DNA of 64,000 nucleotides from Nesterenkonia alba DSM 19423 (GCF_000421745.1 NZ_ATXP01000006.1:85256-149255), one strand, 5' to 3'; positions 11,314 to 20,790 are shown, counted from the stretch's first letter. Notes: a model not told the origin generated them from the letters alone. Made by a program: numbers and translations.

Positions 11314-13833
11314 ATGAGTGTGAGGTGCCCGATTCAGGTGAGCGAGACCGCCGCGCGCAGCGAGAAAGCCAGCTACGACTTCCGCGAGATCGAGGCCCGC
11401 TGGCTACCGTTTTGGGAACAGGACGGCACGTTCGCCGCCGACCTCGACGACAACACGCGGCCTCGCAAATACGTCTGCGATATGTTCCCCTACCCCTCGG
11501 GGGATCTGCACATGGGGCATGCCGAGGCCTTCGCCATCGGGGATGTGCCCGCCCGCTACTGGAGGATGCGCGGGTTTAACGTGTTGCACCCCATCGGGTG
11601 GGACTCCTTCGGGCTGCCGGCTGAAAACGCCGCCATCAAGAACAATGCGCATCCTGCGGAGTGGACCTACGCCAATATCGACACCCAGGCCGCCAGTTTC
11701 CGCCGGTATGCGATCAGCGCGGACTGGAGTCGCAGACTGCACACCTCCGACCCGGAGTATTACCAGTGGACGCAGTGGCTGTTCCTGCAGTTCTACAAGC
11801 GGGGCCTGGCGTATCGGAAGGACTCTCCGGTCAACTGGTGCCCCAGCTGCCAGACCGTCTTGGCCAATGAGCAGGTCGTTGACGGTGCCTGTGAGCGGTG
11901 TAAGACCCCGGTGACGAAGAAGTCCTTGAACCAGTGGTACTTCAAGATCACCGACTATGCCGACCGGCTGCTCGAGGACATGCAACAGCTTGAAGGCACC
12001 TGGCCGGAGCGAGTCTTGGCGATGCAGCGCAACTGGATTGGCCGCTCCACCGGGGCCAGTGTGCGTTTTGATATCGCCGACGACGCCGCCGAGGTTGGTC
12101 CGATCGAGGTGTTCACCACCCGGCCAGACACCCTCTACGGTGTCACCTTCATGGTGGTGGCCGCCGATGCGCCGCTGGCCGAAGAACTGGTCACCGAGGC
12201 CCAGCGCGCCGAGTTGGACAGCTACCGGGAGAAGCTCAAAAGCGTCTCCGAAATCGAGCGGCAATCCGCCGACCGGGAGAAGACCGGGGTGTTCCTGGGC
12301 AGTTACGCTCTTCACCCCCTGACCGGTGAGCGTTTGCCGATCTGGGCCTCCGATTATGTGCTGGCCGATTACGGCACCGGTGCTGTGATGGGTGTGCCCG
12401 CTCACGACCAGCGGGATCTGGAATTCGCCCTGGCCATGGACCTGCCGGTCACCGTGGTGGTGGACACCGGGGAGGAGCACCCGGCCTCCACCGGGACGGC
12501 GGCCTCCGGTGAGGGGACCGCGATCAACTCCCCGCGCTGGGAAGGTCTGCCCAAGCAGGAGGCCATCGAGAAGGCCATCGAGGTCTTCGAGGATGAGGGC
12601 GTGGGGCGCGCCGAGGTCAACTACCGGCTGCGAGACTGGCTGATTTCCCGCCAGCGGTTCTGGGGCGCACCGATCCCGGTGGTTCACTGCGCTGACTGCG
12701 GAGAAGTTCCGGTCCCGGAGGATCAGCTGCCGGTGACTCTGCCCACCGATATGCGCGGTGAACAACTGGCACCTAAAGGCAAGTCCCCCCTGGCCGCTCA
12801 CGCCGAGTGGACCACAGTGTCCTGCCCGGAATGTGGGAAGACCGCCACCCGGGACACAGACACGATGGACACCTTCGTCGACTCGTCCTGGTACTACCTG
12901 CGATACCTGGACCCGCGGAACAGCCAAGAGGTTTTCTCCACCGAGCGAGCCAACCAGTGGCTGCCGGTGGACCAGTACGTCGGTGGCGTGGAGCACGCTA
13001 TTCTCCACCTGCTGTACTCCCGGTTCTTCACCAAGGTGCTCCACGATATGGGTCTGGTGAACTTCACCGAACCGTTCAGCGCGTTGCTGAACCAAGGGCA
13101 GGTGCTCAACGGTGGCAAGGCGATGTCCAAATCCCTGGGCAATGGGGTGGACCTCGGAGAGCAACTGGACAAATACGGGGTCGACGCCGTACGCCTGACC
13201 ATGGTTTTCGCCTCCCCGCCGGAAGACGACGTCGACTGGGCCGATGTCAGCCCCTCCGGTTCGGCGAAGTTCCTCTCCCGCGCCTGGCGCCTGGCGCAGG
13301 ATGTCACCAGCGCGCCGGGAGCTGATCCCACTGCAGGGGCCCAGCCGTTGCGTGCGGTGACCCACCGGACCATCGCTGATGCTGAGGCGCTGCTTGAGGA
13401 TCGCAAATATAACGTCGTCGTCGCGCGTTTGATGGAGCTGGTCAACGCCGCACGCAAGGAGATCGACTCCGGGGCCGGGCCAGCTGACCCCGCCGTGCGA
13501 GAGGCGGCTGAGACCACCGCCCAGCTTCTGTCCCTGGTGGCTCCCTACACCGCCGAGGACATGTGGGCGTTACTGGGGCATGAGCCCTCTGTGGCTAACT
13601 CCACCTGGCCGCAGGTCGAGCAGTCCCTGCTGGTGGAGGACACCGTGACCGCCGTGGTGCAGGTCAAGGGCAAACTACGGGACAAATTGGAGGTGCCCGC
13701 GGACATCAGCGCGGAGGAACTTCAGCAGCGCGCCCTGGCCTTGCCGAAGATCCAGCGCTACATCACCGAAGGTGGGGGAGTGCGCAAGGTGATCGTCCGG
13801 GAGCCGAGGCTCGTCAACGTCGTCACGGGTTGA
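11314..13833 (+). CDS. leuS: Leucyl-tRNA synthetase
   Basis: Charges tRNA-Leu. Class I signatures: [12 protein letters not shown] (HIGH-type, residues ~67-78) and [10 protein letters not shown] (KMSKS, ~600). Zn-type Cys pairs appear as CPSCQ/CERCK near residue 170 and CADCG/CPECG near 460-510; the CP1 editing domain contains [12 protein letters not shown]. The C-terminal anticodon-binding domain ends with [15 protein letters not shown]. The 839-residue length fits the bacterial enzyme. ATG 11314 is taken; GTG 11338 ([10 protein letters not shown]) is an alternative. A -10-like TAGACT lies at 11250-11255, about 60 bases upstream. Confidence 0.96.
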   Translation: MSVRCPIQVSETAARSEKASYDFREIEARWLPFWEQDGTFAADLDDNTRPRKYVCDMFPYPSGDLHMGHAEAFAIGDVPARYWRMRGFNVLHPIGWDSFGLPAENAAIKNNAHPAEWTYANIDTQAASFRRYAISADWSRRLHTSDPEYYQWTQWLFLQFYKRGLAYRKDSPVNWCPSCQTVLANEQVVDGACERCKTPVTKKSLNQWYFKITDYADRLLEDMQQLEGTWPERVLAMQRNWIGRSTGASVRFDIADDAAEVGPIEVFTTRPDTLYGVTFMVVAADAPLAEELVTEAQRAELDSYREKLKSVSEIERQSADREKTGVFLGSYALHPLTGERLPIWASDYVLADYGTGAVMGVPAHDQRDLEFALAMDLPVTVVVDTGEEHPASTGTAASGEGTAINSPRWEGLPKQEAIEKAIEVFEDEGVGRAEVNYRLRDWLISRQRFWGAPIPVVHCADCGEVPVPEDQLPVTLPTDMRGEQLAPKGKSPLAAHAEWTTVSCPECGKTATRDTDTMDTFVDSSWYYLRYLDPRNSQEVFSTERANQWLPVDQYVGGVEHAILHLLYSRFFTKVLHDMGLVNFTEPFSALLNQGQVLNGGKAMSKSLGNGVDLGEQLDKYGVDAVRLTMVFASPPEDDVDWADVSPSGSAKFLSRAWRLAQDVTSAPGADPTAGAQPLRAVTHRTIADAEALLEDRKYNVVVARLMELVNAARKEIDSGAGPADPAVREAAETTAQLLSLVAPYTAEDMWALLGHEPSVANSTWPQVEQSLLVEDTVTAVVQVKGKLRDKLEVPADISAEELQQRALALPKIQRYITEGGGVRKVIVREPRLVNVVTG

Positions 13834-13860
13834 TGTGCCCACGGTGGGAAGCCTGCTGCG

Positions 13861-14712
13861 ATGATCGCCGTTGTCACCGATTCAGCCGGCTGTCTTGCCT
13901 CACGGGGGCGACTCCGCGTGGTCTCTATTCCGGTCACCATTGGGGAGCAAAGCTTTCCTGAAGGCTCTGCGGACCTCGAGGAACGCCTGAAGCTGGCCCT
14001 GGCCTCTGGTGAGCCGGTGAGCACCTCCCGTCCCTCTCCGGGGGTTTTTGCTGAGACGTACGACCAGCTTCTTGCCCAGGGGTACCAGCACATCGTGTCG
14101 GTACATCTCTCCGGGGAGCTTTCCGGCACGGTGGACTCTGCTCGCCTGGGTGCCGCAAACACTGCAGCGCAGGTACACGTGGTTGACTCCCGGCAGGCCG
14201 GAGCGCCTCTGGGGTGGGCTGCGGAGGACGCAGCCCGGGTGGCTGAAGCCGGCGGGAGGGTGGAGGAGGTGATCGCTGCGGCCCAGCGCACCGCCGAAGC
14301 CGCCCGGGTGGTTTTCGCGGTACCAAGCCTGGAGCGGCTGCGTCTCTCCGGGCGGCTCCGTGGGCCCGTGGCCGCCCTCGGTTCTTTGATGCACATCACT
14401 GCAGTGCTGCACCTTCAGGCCGGGCGAATCCAGCCCGTGGCGAGGCCGCGCACCTGGCAGACAGCCCAGCAGAAACTCCTCGAGCAGACCCTTCACGCGG
14501 CCCAGCAGGGCCAGGTGAGGCGCTGCACAGTGCATCACGCTGCTGACCCCCAGGGAGCCCGATGGTTGGCTGAGCGGCTGAGGCACCAGCTGGATGAGAC
14601 CGCACCGGGCCAGAGCGTTGATGTGGTGAACTTACCACCGGCACTCAGTGCCCACCTCGGCTTGGGGACCCTCGCGGTCGCTGTCGACGCCGCACCCCCG
14701 CCCTCTGGCTGA
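13861..14712 (+). CDS. DegV family fatty-acid-binding protein
   Basis: DegV (EDD-fold) proteins bind long-chain fatty acids and act with fatty-acid kinase. The 283-residue protein begins with the family strand MIAVVTDSAGCL and shows the lipid-contact pattern VSTSRPSPGVFAETY (~59-73), HIVSVHLSGELSGTVDSA (~79-96) and VVDSRQAGAPLGW (~108-120). The C-terminal half is Gln/His-rich and less conserved. It lies 27 bases after leuS on the same strand and may be cotranscribed. Any role in competence, suggested by its position before comEA, is positional only. Confidence 0.85.
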   Translation: MIAVVTDSAGCLASRGRLRVVSIPVTIGEQSFPEGSADLEERLKLALASGEPVSTSRPSPGVFAETYDQLLAQGYQHIVSVHLSGELSGTVDSARLGAANTAAQVHVVDSRQAGAPLGWAAEDAARVAEAGGRVEEVIAAAQRTAEAARVVFAVPSLERLRLSGRLRGPVAALGSLMHITAVLHLQAGRIQPVARPRTWQTAQQKLLEQTLHAAQQGQVRRCTVHHAADPQGARWLAERLRHQLDETAPGQSVDVVNLPPALSAHLGLGTLAVAVDAAPPPSG

Positions 14713-14889
14713 GCTGCCTGCCAGGTCACTTCAGTTGCGCTGCCCACTCGGCAGGACTGTCCCATCGCGGTGCAGGCCTCAGAGGTCTTGCGCGAAGGAC
14801 TTTTCCACCCCGGCGCGCTGACCAACTGCGGCACGCCGATCTATCCACAGGGGGTGCCACCTGTGAACCGTTGAGGGGATGGACCCCTC

Positions 14890-14895
14890 TACGGT
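14890..14895 (+). promoter_or_regulatory. -10 element of a probable leaderless comEA promoter
   Basis: TACGGT ends six bases before the comEA ATG at 14902. The rest of the 14713-14901 gap shows no other clear signal. Confidence 0.4.
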
Positions 14896-14901
14896 GCGGA
14901 T

Positions 14902-15774
14902 ATGGCCCGCTATGACACACTGAGCAGCGAACTGCCTAACCCCGAACGGCCTAGCCCCGAACCGCAGACTGTCGGCGCGCAGGGCATCAGCGCGGAACAG
15001 GTCGATGTCGGTGAGGATCCGCTCTGGGAGGATGAACCGGTCCTCAGCAGGCGAGAGCGTATGCGTCAGGCCCGGCAGGCGGCCCACGCCGCGCCGGCGC
15101 GATTCTCCCTCCGGCTCTCGGCAGTGATCGTGGTGGTCGCCGCCGTGGTGACCTGGCTAGTGGTCTCCTGGCTCAGCGGGGCACATCGTGCCGGGGAGGA
15201 ACTCCCCGATCCACCAGAACCCCAGGCTGCCGGTGCAGACTCAGACGCTGGCTCTGGGGACACCGCCTCCGGCGACGATTCTCCAGGGGACGGGGGAGAG
15301 GCAGACCAAGCTCGGCAGGGCGAGATGGACGCCAACCTCATGGTCCACGTAGCGGGGGCGGTCGAGGATCCGCAAGTCGTGGAACTGGAACCAGGAGCCC
15401 GAGTTCTTGACGCTGTGGAAGCTGCCGGAGGGCTCACCGAGGACGCAGCCGCCGAGGCGGTCAACCTGGCGGCTGAAGCCGAAGACGGCACGCTCATCTG
15501 GGTTCCCACCCAGGAGGAGGCCGAGGCTGGAATGAGTCCACCCCAGGCCGCCGACACCGCGGCGGATGCAGACGGTGATGGTCAAAAGGTCAACATCAAC
15601 ACCGCTGATGCCGCCGAATTAGAAACCCTGCCGGGGATCGGCCCCGCATTGGCCGAACGCATCATCACCCACCGACAGACCCACGGGGAATTCGGTTCGG
15701 TGGAGGAGCTGGAAGCGGTCAGCGGCATTGGTCCCGCTGTCCTGGAGAACATCGCTGACCTGGTCACCTGGTGA
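14902..15774 (+). CDS. comEA: ComEA-like helix-hairpin-helix DNA-binding protein
   Basis: Membrane-anchored receptor that binds incoming double-stranded DNA for uptake. Domain order in 290 residues: a cytoplasmic N-terminal ~70 with a basic patch (RRERMRQARQ), one membrane segment at ~73-93 (LSAVIVVVAAVVTWLVVSWL), an acidic low-complexity linker (~95-140), an SLBB domain (VHVAGAVEDPQVVEL to ~210), and tandem helix-hairpin-helix motifs at the C-terminus (NINTADAAELETLPGIGPAL and SVEELEAVSGIGPAVLENI). The stop overlaps comEC by four bases, marking a two-gene operon. Whether this organism is transformable is not shown. Confidence 0.92.
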   Translation: MARYDTLSSELPNPERPSPEPQTVGAQGISAEQVDVGEDPLWEDEPVLSRRERMRQARQAAHAAPARFSLRLSAVIVVVAAVVTWLVVSWLSGAHRAGEELPDPPEPQAAGADSDAGSGDTASGDDSPGDGGEADQARQGEMDANLMVHVAGAVEDPQVVELEPGARVLDAVEAAGGLTEDAAAEAVNLAAEAEDGTLIWVPTQEEAEAGMSPPQAADTAADADGDGQKVNINTADAAELETLPGIGPALAERIITHRQTHGEFGSVEELEAVSGIGPAVLENIADLVTW

Positions 15775-17441
15775 GCGGGATCAGTTCATCTGCCCAGCGC
15801 GGTTCGGCCCCCGTCCCCGTGCCTACGGCTGACGATCGACGCAACCGGCTGGACTTCAGACTGGTGCCAGCGGCCCTGAGTGCCTGGGCCATCGCACTGG
15901 TCTGTGTCCACGCGACGGCTTCCTACGCTGTCAGGCTCAGTGCAGCAGCAACTGTGGTGAGCCTGCTGGCACTGGGGGCCGGCGTACTCCTGCGGCGGCA
16001 CCGACGTGCCGCATTAGTCGCCGCTCATCTGTGTTTGGCGGCGGTCTGCAGTGCCGGGGTGGCGCATTCTGCCTACCTCTCGTTGCAGACCGTGGAGTCC
16101 ACCGGCTGGGCAGCTGCCGTTGAAGACCCCGGACGTCTTGAAGTGCAACTGCGGGTCACTGAGGATGCTCAGCCGTTGCGTGAGCCGGGGTGGGGCGGGC
16201 AGCAGCGTGTTCGTGCCACCGCTACGGTGCATCGTTTCCGTCCAGCCGGAGAGCAGGAGTGGATCCCGGTACGCGGTGCTTACGCCGTGGTCATCGCGCA
16301 GGTTCCACACGGAGTGCATCCGGATTGGTTGCTGACTGCTGGGGTCAGATATTCCGGTGAGGTGCGCGCGAGCCCCACCGATCCGGGGGAACGCGCCAGT
16401 GCGTTGCTGTTCCCGGCTACAGAACCTCTTGCCGAGCTGCCGGCAGACGCCTGGACCGATCTGATGGGTGTTTTCGGGCACCTGCGGGAGACGACCTCCC
16501 GTGCAGCGGCCTCCACGGTCGCAGATGCGCCTGCTCTGCTTCCCGGGGTGATCCTGGGGGACAGGTCCGGTCAAGATGAGGAGCTCACCGAGGCGATGCG
16601 GGTCTCTGGGTTGAGCCATATGACAGTGGTCTCTGGAACCCATTGCGCCTTGGTGATGGGCGCGCTGATGGGTGTGTTGCGGATATGCCGCACACCGCGG
16701 TGGTGCACCCCGGTGGCGGTGCTGCTGGGGTTGGTGCTCTTCGTGTTGCTCGTCCAGCCCGCGCCGAGTGTTATTCGGGCCGCAGTCATGGGCGGGATCG
16801 GGGCGGTAGCCGTCTTTGCAGGCCGAGGCAGAGTGTCGTCGTCGCTGCTGATGGTCTGCGTGCTTGTGCTGCTGGTCTATGACCCTTGGTACTGCGTGGA
16901 GCCGGCCTTCCAGCTTTCAGTGGCCGCGACAGCCGGGATCGTGCTGGTGGGGCGCCGGTTGAAGGAGATCTTTGATCCGTGGATGCCAGCTATCGTTTCC
17001 GGACCACTGGCCCTGGCCACTGCCTCGCAGATTTTCGTCACCCCGGTGCTGTTACCCATCGCCGGGGGTGTGAATACCTACAGCGTGGTGGCCAATATCC
17101 TCGCCGGGCCGTTGCTCCTCCTGGTGACGGTTCCCGGCACAGTGGCGGCGCTGCTCTCGGTTGTGGCTCCCGGCGTGACTCATCTGCTGCTGAACGTGGC
17201 TGCCGTACCCGCAGCGGTCATCGGGGTGATTGGACGCAGCGTAGCAGGATTACCACAGTCTTTAGCTGAGTGGCCCCCAGGCTGGCTCGGTTGGGTGCTG
17301 GTGGTGGTCTATCTCGCCGGGTCAGTGGTGATGTCTCGGCTGCTCATTGAAGCACGGCGTCCGGGTCAGTGGGAACTAGTGCTGCTGACGGTCTGCGCCG
17401 GATCCTTCGCTGCAGTGGTGATTCCAGGACCCACCGGGTAA
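15771..17441 (+). CDS. comEC: ComEC/Rec2-type competence channel, short form
   Basis: Polytopic membrane protein that should form the DNA-import channel with ComEA. It starts with GTG in the comEA stop. The 556 residues include several N-terminal membrane segments, a soluble OB-like loop (~100-230), then the Competence domain with LLPGVILGDRSGQDEEL and MRVSGLSHMTVVSGTHCALV (~265-305), followed by about eight hydrophobic segments. The protein ends at IPGPTG with no metallo-beta-lactamase domain, which many ComEC proteins carry at the C-terminus (total 700-850 residues). The frame ends cleanly and is followed by a strong hairpin, so this looks like a natural short form and not a sequencing break. 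Confidence 0.88.
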   Translation: MSGISSSAQRGSAPVPVPTADDRRNRLDFRLVPAALSAWAIALVCVHATASYAVRLSAAATVVSLLALGAGVLLRRHRRAALVAAHLCLAAVCSAGVAHSAYLSLQTVESTGWAAAVEDPGRLEVQLRVTEDAQPLREPGWGGQQRVRATATVHRFRPAGEQEWIPVRGAYAVVIAQVPHGVHPDWLLTAGVRYSGEVRASPTDPGERASALLFPATEPLAELPADAWTDLMGVFGHLRETTSRAAASTVADAPALLPGVILGDRSGQDEELTEAMRVSGLSHMTVVSGTHCALVMGALMGVLRICRTPRWCTPVAVLLGLVLFVLLVQPAPSVIRAAVMGGIGAVAVFAGRGRVSSSLLMVCVLVLLVYDPWYCVEPAFQLSVAATAGIVLVGRRLKEIFDPWMPAIVSGPLALATASQIFVTPVLLPIAGGVNTYSVVANILAGPLLLLVTVPGTVAALLSVVAPGVTHLLLNVAAVPAAVIGVIGRSVAGLPQSLAEWPPGWLGWVLVVVYLAGSVVMSRLLIEARRPGQWELVLLTVCAGSFAAVVIPGPTG

Positions 17442-17453
17442 AGAACGAGGACA

Positions 17454-17496
17454 CGGTTGTGGTGCCGAACCCGCGAACGGTCCGGCACCACAACCG
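17454..17496. terminator. Bidirectional terminator hairpin between comEC and rpf
   Basis: A perfect 14-bp stem (CGGTTGTGGTGCCG at 17454-17467, CGGCACCACAACCG at 17483-17496) with a 15-base loop lies between two convergent genes. No T-run follows on either strand, common for G+C-rich actinobacterial terminators. Confidence 0.8.
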
Positions 17497-17516
17497 ATAT
17501 CAGGACGGTAAGAGGA

Positions 17517-18215
17517 TTATTCCGCGGCGGGAACCTTCAGTTCATCGCCAACGTAGATGAGGTTGGGGTCCTCGATGAGGTCAGTGTTGGCACCCCAGAG
17601 GTCGGTCCACTCCACACCGAGCTCATCAGCGATGCTGGCCAGGGTGTCACCGGACTGGATCTGGTAGGTCTCGTCGGAGACGTCGACGTCGGTGTTCGGC
17701 TCAGCGGAGAACTGCGGGGTGGAGCTGCTCTGCTGCTCAGGCTGGCTTTGCTGCTGGGACTGCTGGCTCTGCTGCTGCTGTCCCTGGTTCTGTTGCTGGG
17801 TGTTCTGCTGGGACTGCTGAGTCTCCTGCTGCTGGGACTGGCCGCCGCCGTTACCGCCGCTGGGAGAACCAGAGAGGCCCAGGCTGGCGGAGCAGGCAGG
17901 CCACTGGCCCCAGCCGTAGCGGGCCTGCAGCTCAGTGGCCACAGCAATTTGCTGCTCACGAGTGGCCTGGTGCGGGTATTCCGCGTACTGCTGACCGCCC
18001 ATGGCGTCCCAGGTGGACTTCATGAACTGCAGTCCGCCGTAGAAGCCGTTGCCGGTGTTGATGGACCAGTTGCCGCCGGATTCGCACTGGGCCAAGCGGT
18101 CCCAGTCGCTGGTAGCGGTCGCTGCGGGGGCCTGAGCCACCAGGGCGCCGCCAGCCACTGCGGCAGCAGCCAAAGATCCGCCGAGCATCTTCTTTACGGA
18201 GAGAGTCTTCATCAT
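17517..18215 (-). CDS. Resuscitation-promoting factor with C-terminal LysM domain
   Basis: Secreted peptidoglycan-cleaving transglycosylase that helps dormant or dividing actinobacterial cells resume growth. ATG 18215 (a second ATG follows at 18212) is preceded by an AAGGAAC Shine-Dalgarno. Residues 1-36 form a signal peptide ([21 protein letters not shown], given in part) ending AATATS. The Rpf domain (~37-112) contains [19 protein letters not shown] with the catalytic Glu and [17 protein letters not shown], plus [11 protein letters not shown]. Next come ~65 residues of Gln/Ser-rich linker (~120-180), then a LysM domain ([18 protein letters not shown] to the end). Total 232 residues. It matches the RpfA/RpfE-like type; its peptidoglycan target is inferred from family. 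Confidence 0.93.
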   Translation of the reverse strand: MMKTLSVKKMLGGSLAAAAVAGGALVAQAPAATATSDWDRLAQCESGGNWSINTGNGFYGGLQFMKSTWDAMGGQQYAEYPHQATREQQIAVATELQARYGWGQWPACSASLGLSGSPSGGNGGGQSQQQETQQSQQNTQQQNQGQQQQSQQSQQQSQPEQQSSSTPQFSAEPNTDVDVSDETYQIQSGDTLASIADELGVEWTDLWGANTDLIEDPNLIYVGDELKVPAAE

Positions 18216-18554
18216 GTTCCTTCTGTTCCTCACTTGGTCGGTGCAGGTTTTCACCGGGCCGGCAGATCGTCGATGGGAGGCGCAGTACTGCCGGTCCTGA
18301 TGTCCTCTGCGTACGAGCTGAAAGATCACGCTCGCATCACAAAAGATGTCCGCGCTCCAGTAAAGGGCCTCAGAGTGTGGGCGTCAAACCCACCACAAAC
18401 GTCCCGTGAAGCGGAAAAACCCCGACATTACGCGGATCGAGCACCGTTATCGTCCTGTGATCTTTCTTTCTGTGGATTTTCTGTGAATCTCAGGTCACAC
18501 TGCCTGGCATCGCGCTGTTCCGGGTCCTTTCAGGCTAGGGATAGACTCCATTGC
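18216..18554. other. Divergent intergenic region between rpf and the NUDIX gene
   Basis: 339 bases hold the rpf leader on the minus strand and the NUDIX promoter on the plus strand. A short hairpin, GTGGG/CCCAC, sits near 18378-18394. TGTGA (18482-18486) and TCACA (18495-18499) form an inverted repeat with an 8-base spacer, two longer than a CRP/GlxR site. I looked for the c-di-AMP riboswitch that precedes rpf in some actinobacteria and do not recognise it here. Confidence 0.5.
18542..18547 (+). promoter_or_regulatory. -10 element of a probable leaderless NUDIX promoter
   Basis: TAGACT lies seven bases before the GTG at 18555 and supports that start. Confidence 0.45.
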
Positions 18555-19004
18555 GTGAGTGAGCCGCAGGTGACTGAGTCGAAAACGATTCACGTGGCCG
18601 CCGTCGTTATTCAGGACCCCGAGGGGCGCGTGCTGACCGTGAGAAAACGAGGCACCAGCCGCTTCATGCAGCCCGGGGGTAAGCCAGAACCCGGCGAAAC
18701 TCCGCTCCAGACGGCGTTGCGAGAAACCCGCGAAGAACTGGACCTGCCCCTGCGTTCTGAGCAGCTGGAACTGATGGGCCAGTTCTCCGCCGCAGCCGCC
18801 AATGAACCCGGCCACACAGTGGTATGCACCAACTACCGCGTCAGCTTGGGTCAGGACGCCACAGCGATCTTGCGCACAGTAAAACCTGCCGCAGAGATTG
18901 AGGAACTGCGCTGGTTCCGGCTGGATGAGCTTGTCTCCCGCACCGACGTCGCACCCTTGCTCACTGATGTCATTGCCGACCAACTGCGGTCTGCCGTGAC
19001 CTAA
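18555..19004 (+). CDS. NUDIX hydrolase
   Basis: Hydrolyses a nucleoside diphosphate linked to some moiety; the substrate is not predictable. The complete NUDIX box GKPEPGETPLQTALRETREE-L lies at residues ~40-62 (G-x5-E-x7-REx2EE pattern), preceded by AAVVIQDPEGRVLTVRKRGT. The 149-residue product is one compact NUDIX domain. The frame is open upstream for over 1 kb because it runs antisense to rpf; the GTG at 18555 is chosen because it directly follows a TAGACT -10 element. GTG 18570 is an alternative. Confidence 0.85.
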   Translation: MSEPQVTESKTIHVAAVVIQDPEGRVLTVRKRGTSRFMQPGGKPEPGETPLQTALRETREELDLPLRSEQLELMGQFSAAAANEPGHTVVCTNYRVSLGQDATAILRTVKPAAEIEELRWFRLDELVSRTDVAPLLTDVIADQLRSAVT

Positions 19005-19046
19005 GACCTCAGTCTGCCGGGTCGGCGGACTGATACCGTGATGAAC

Positions 19047-19137
19047 ATCCCACGGGTGCCCCGAGTACGGGGCTGAGATCGGACTGCAACTGTCCGGGAC
19101 CGGCCGAACCTGTCCGGATCATGCCGGCGAAGGAAGA
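19047..19137 (+). promoter_or_regulatory. TPP riboswitch (THI element) before tenA
   Basis: Shows the conserved THI-box segments in order: GGGTGCCCC, GGGGCTGAGATC, and CGAACCTGTCCGGATCATG followed by CCGGCGAAGGAAGA. It ends 12 bases before the tenA start. The GAAGGAAGAAGG at the 3' end includes the ribosome binding site, so sequestration of translation by thiamine diphosphate is likely. The 5' boundary is approximate. Confidence 0.92.
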
Positions 19138-19149
19138 AGGAGCATCACG

Positions 19150-19791
19150 ATGACTGCACGCTTCACCGAAACCCTCCGCGCGGAGAGTCAGCCCACCTGG
19201 GACCAGGCGGTTGGTCACCGCTTCGTCGACGAGCTCATTGCTGGACGCGTCGACGACGACGTCATGGCCACGTATCTCATCCAAGACCACCGGTTCCTTG
19301 AGGCTTTCGTGACGCTACTGGGTTCAGCGATCGCCACCGCTGACACGTTCGAGGCGCGACTGCGGTTTGGCCGATTCGTCGGCATGGTCGCCAGTGACGA
19401 GAACACGTATTTCCTGCGGGCCTTCGATGCTCTGGGGGTCTCCGAGCAGCGGCGTGCCGCAGAGCCGGACACCGAACCTACGGCCGGTTTCATCAGCATC
19501 ATGCGTGAAGCCGCGCAGACTCGAGACTATGTGGCGGTGCTCGCTGTGCTCAACGTCGCCGAATGGCTCTACTACGAATGGGCCCACCGAGCCCAGGGAC
19601 ACCGGCCAGAGAACTTCGTGCACGCCGAGTGGATCCACTTACACGACAACCCAGACTTCAACGCCTTCGTAGAATTCCTCCGCAGCGAACTGGACCGCCT
19701 GGGCCCGACATCCCCGCAGACCGCCAGGGACTTCTTCTCCCGAGCCGTGGACTTGGAATTGGCGTTCTTCGACGCCGTCTACGGCAGCTGA
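19150..19791 (+). CDS. tenA: TenA family protein, TenA_E type (thiamine salvage)
   Basis: TenA proteins hydrolyse thiamine-breakdown pyrimidines to HMP for re-use. The 213-residue all-helical protein keeps VGHRFVDELIAG, YLIQDHRFLEAF and the C-terminal FFSRAVDLELAFFDAVY. At the position of the catalytic Cys of classical TenA the sequence reads VLNVAEWLYYEWA, with Glu and no Cys, which defines the TenA_E subgroup. That subgroup is thought to handle N-formyl or related aminopyrimidines; the exact substrate here is inferred. Control is by the TPP riboswitch immediately upstream. Starts with ATG behind GAAGAAGGAG. Confidence 0.9.
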   Translation: MTARFTETLRAESQPTWDQAVGHRFVDELIAGRVDDDVMATYLIQDHRFLEAFVTLLGSAIATADTFEARLRFGRFVGMVASDENTYFLRAFDALGVSEQRRAAEPDTEPTAGFISIMREAAQTRDYVAVLAVLNVAEWLYYEWAHRAQGHRPENFVHAEWIHLHDNPDFNAFVEFLRSELDRLGPTSPQTARDFFSRAVDLELAFFDAVYGS

Positions 19792-19795
19792 TGCG

Positions 19796-19828
19796 GGAAA
19801 GGCCCCGGCACGTGACCGGGACCTTTCC
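19796..19828. terminator. Hairpin after tenA, before tRNA-His
   Basis: GGAAAGG (19796-19802) pairs with CCTTTCC (19822-19828), extended by CCCGG/CCGGG inside after one mismatch. It sits between tenA and the oppositely transcribed tRNA-His, so it may stop both. Confidence 0.7.
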
Positions 19829-19838
19829 TCATCCAAGG

Positions 19839-19912
19839 GGTGAGCGACGGGGCTCGAACCCGCGACCCTCGCGACCACAACGCGATGCTCTACCAGCTGA
19901 GCTACGCCCACC
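19839..19912 (-). tRNA. tRNA-His (anticodon GTG)
   Basis: Reads on the minus strand with a G(-1) at 19912 opposite C73 at 19839, the identity mark of tRNA-His. Acceptor GTGGGCG pairs with CGCTCAC (one G-U). The D arm GCTCAGCTGGTAGAGC, the anticodon arm TCGCG-TTGTGGT-CGCGA and the T arm with TTCGAGC are all present. No CCA is encoded. Confidence 0.96.
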
Positions 19913-20199
19913 ATGAGGCACATGCCACCGGCTGCTGAATCAAACACTCCACGATCGCAGCGGACCGGTGCACCTCCGGCGCTGTTGAACCTCTCGATGA
20001 ACGTCTGGTCATGACCAGCTCGATCTCTCCAGGCCGAAAAGCGCCGCAGATCATCATACATCGCAAGTACCCCGCTGAGCACATCGGCTCCGTGGAGTGC
20101 CACAAACAACGACCACACCCTGCCTTAAGCCGGCGACACTGGCCACCCGCGCTGGTCACATCCGCCGAATCCCGGCGAACGGCAGTCCACCGGGGCTGG

Positions 20200-20790
20200 T
20201 CAGCGGAAGATCGTCTGCCGGTAGTGCCGCAGCTCGGCGATGGAGTCCACAATGTCCCCCATGGCCCGGTGGTTACCGGTTTTGGCAGGTTTGGCCTCAA
20301 ACGCCTCTGGGTACCAGCGGCGAGCCAGCTCCTTAACCGTAGAGACATCAACAATCCGGTAATGCAGGTGCTCAGTCAGCGCCGGCATCCCCACGCGCAG
20401 AAACGCTTTATCCGCATGGACGGAATTGCCCGCCAGCGGAGCGGTCCGGGCCTCAGGGACCCAGGCGGTGACATAGTCGAGCACTTTCTTCTCCGCCGAC
20501 TCCAAGGAGATGCCGTCTTCCAGCTCAGCGAGCAAACCGGAGGCGGTGTGCATCTGCCGCACGATGGACTCCATTCCCTCCAGTGCGGCCGGATCGGGGC
20601 GGATAACGACGTCGACCCCCTCACCGAGCACATTGAGGTCAGCGTCGGTCACCAGGGCGGCCACTTCGATGAGCACATCGCGTTCGGGGTTTAACCCCGT
20701 CATCTCGCAGTCGATCCACACCATCCGGTGGGACCAGTCCCCGCCTGGTGCGGTCTGTTCGGATTCGTCTCTTTCAGTCACGGCCGACAC
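20200..20790 (-). CDS. orn: Oligoribonuclease
   Basis: 3'-5' exoribonuclease that degrades short oligoribonucleotides (2-5 nt) and the pGpG-type end products of RNA and cyclic dinucleotide turnover. The DEDDh active site is visible: WIDCEMTGLNPERD (D and E), NSVHADKAFL (D), and KTGNHRAMGDIVDSIAEL (H and D). GTG 20790 gives 196 residues and has GGGAG eight bases upstream; the open frame extends to 21201 but that part is unlike the family. Gene mptB is divergent, 169 bases away. The 287-base gap downstream (19913-20199) shows no recognisable gene. Confidence 0.94.
   Translation of the reverse strand: MSAVTERDESEQTAPGGDWSHRMVWIDCEMTGLNPERDVLIEVAALVTDADLNVLGEGVDVVIRPDPAALEGMESIVRQMHTASGLLAELEDGISLESAEKKVLDYVTAWVPEARTAPLAGNSVHADKAFLRVGMPALTEHLHYRIVDVSTVKELARRWYPEAFEAKPAKTGNHRAMGDIVDSIAELRHYRQTIFR

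Noticed and set aside
11404..13365. Long open frame on the minus strand opposite leuS (653 codons)
   Set aside because: It mirrors the codon positions of the real, highly conserved leuS on the plus strand and has no family motif; long antisense frames are usual in G+C-rich DNA.
18216..18480. c-di-AMP (ydaO-type) riboswitch before the Rpf gene
   Set aside because: Searched by eye for the conserved segments on the minus strand; they are not present, and only a short generic hairpin was found.
18482..18499. GlxR/CRP-like site TGTGA...TCACA
   Set aside because: The spacer is eight bases, two more than the CRP-family consensus, so I do not call it a site.
19913..20199. Short minus-strand frames between tRNA-His and orn
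   Set aside because: No homology-like features, no Shine-Dalgarno; treated as non-coding.
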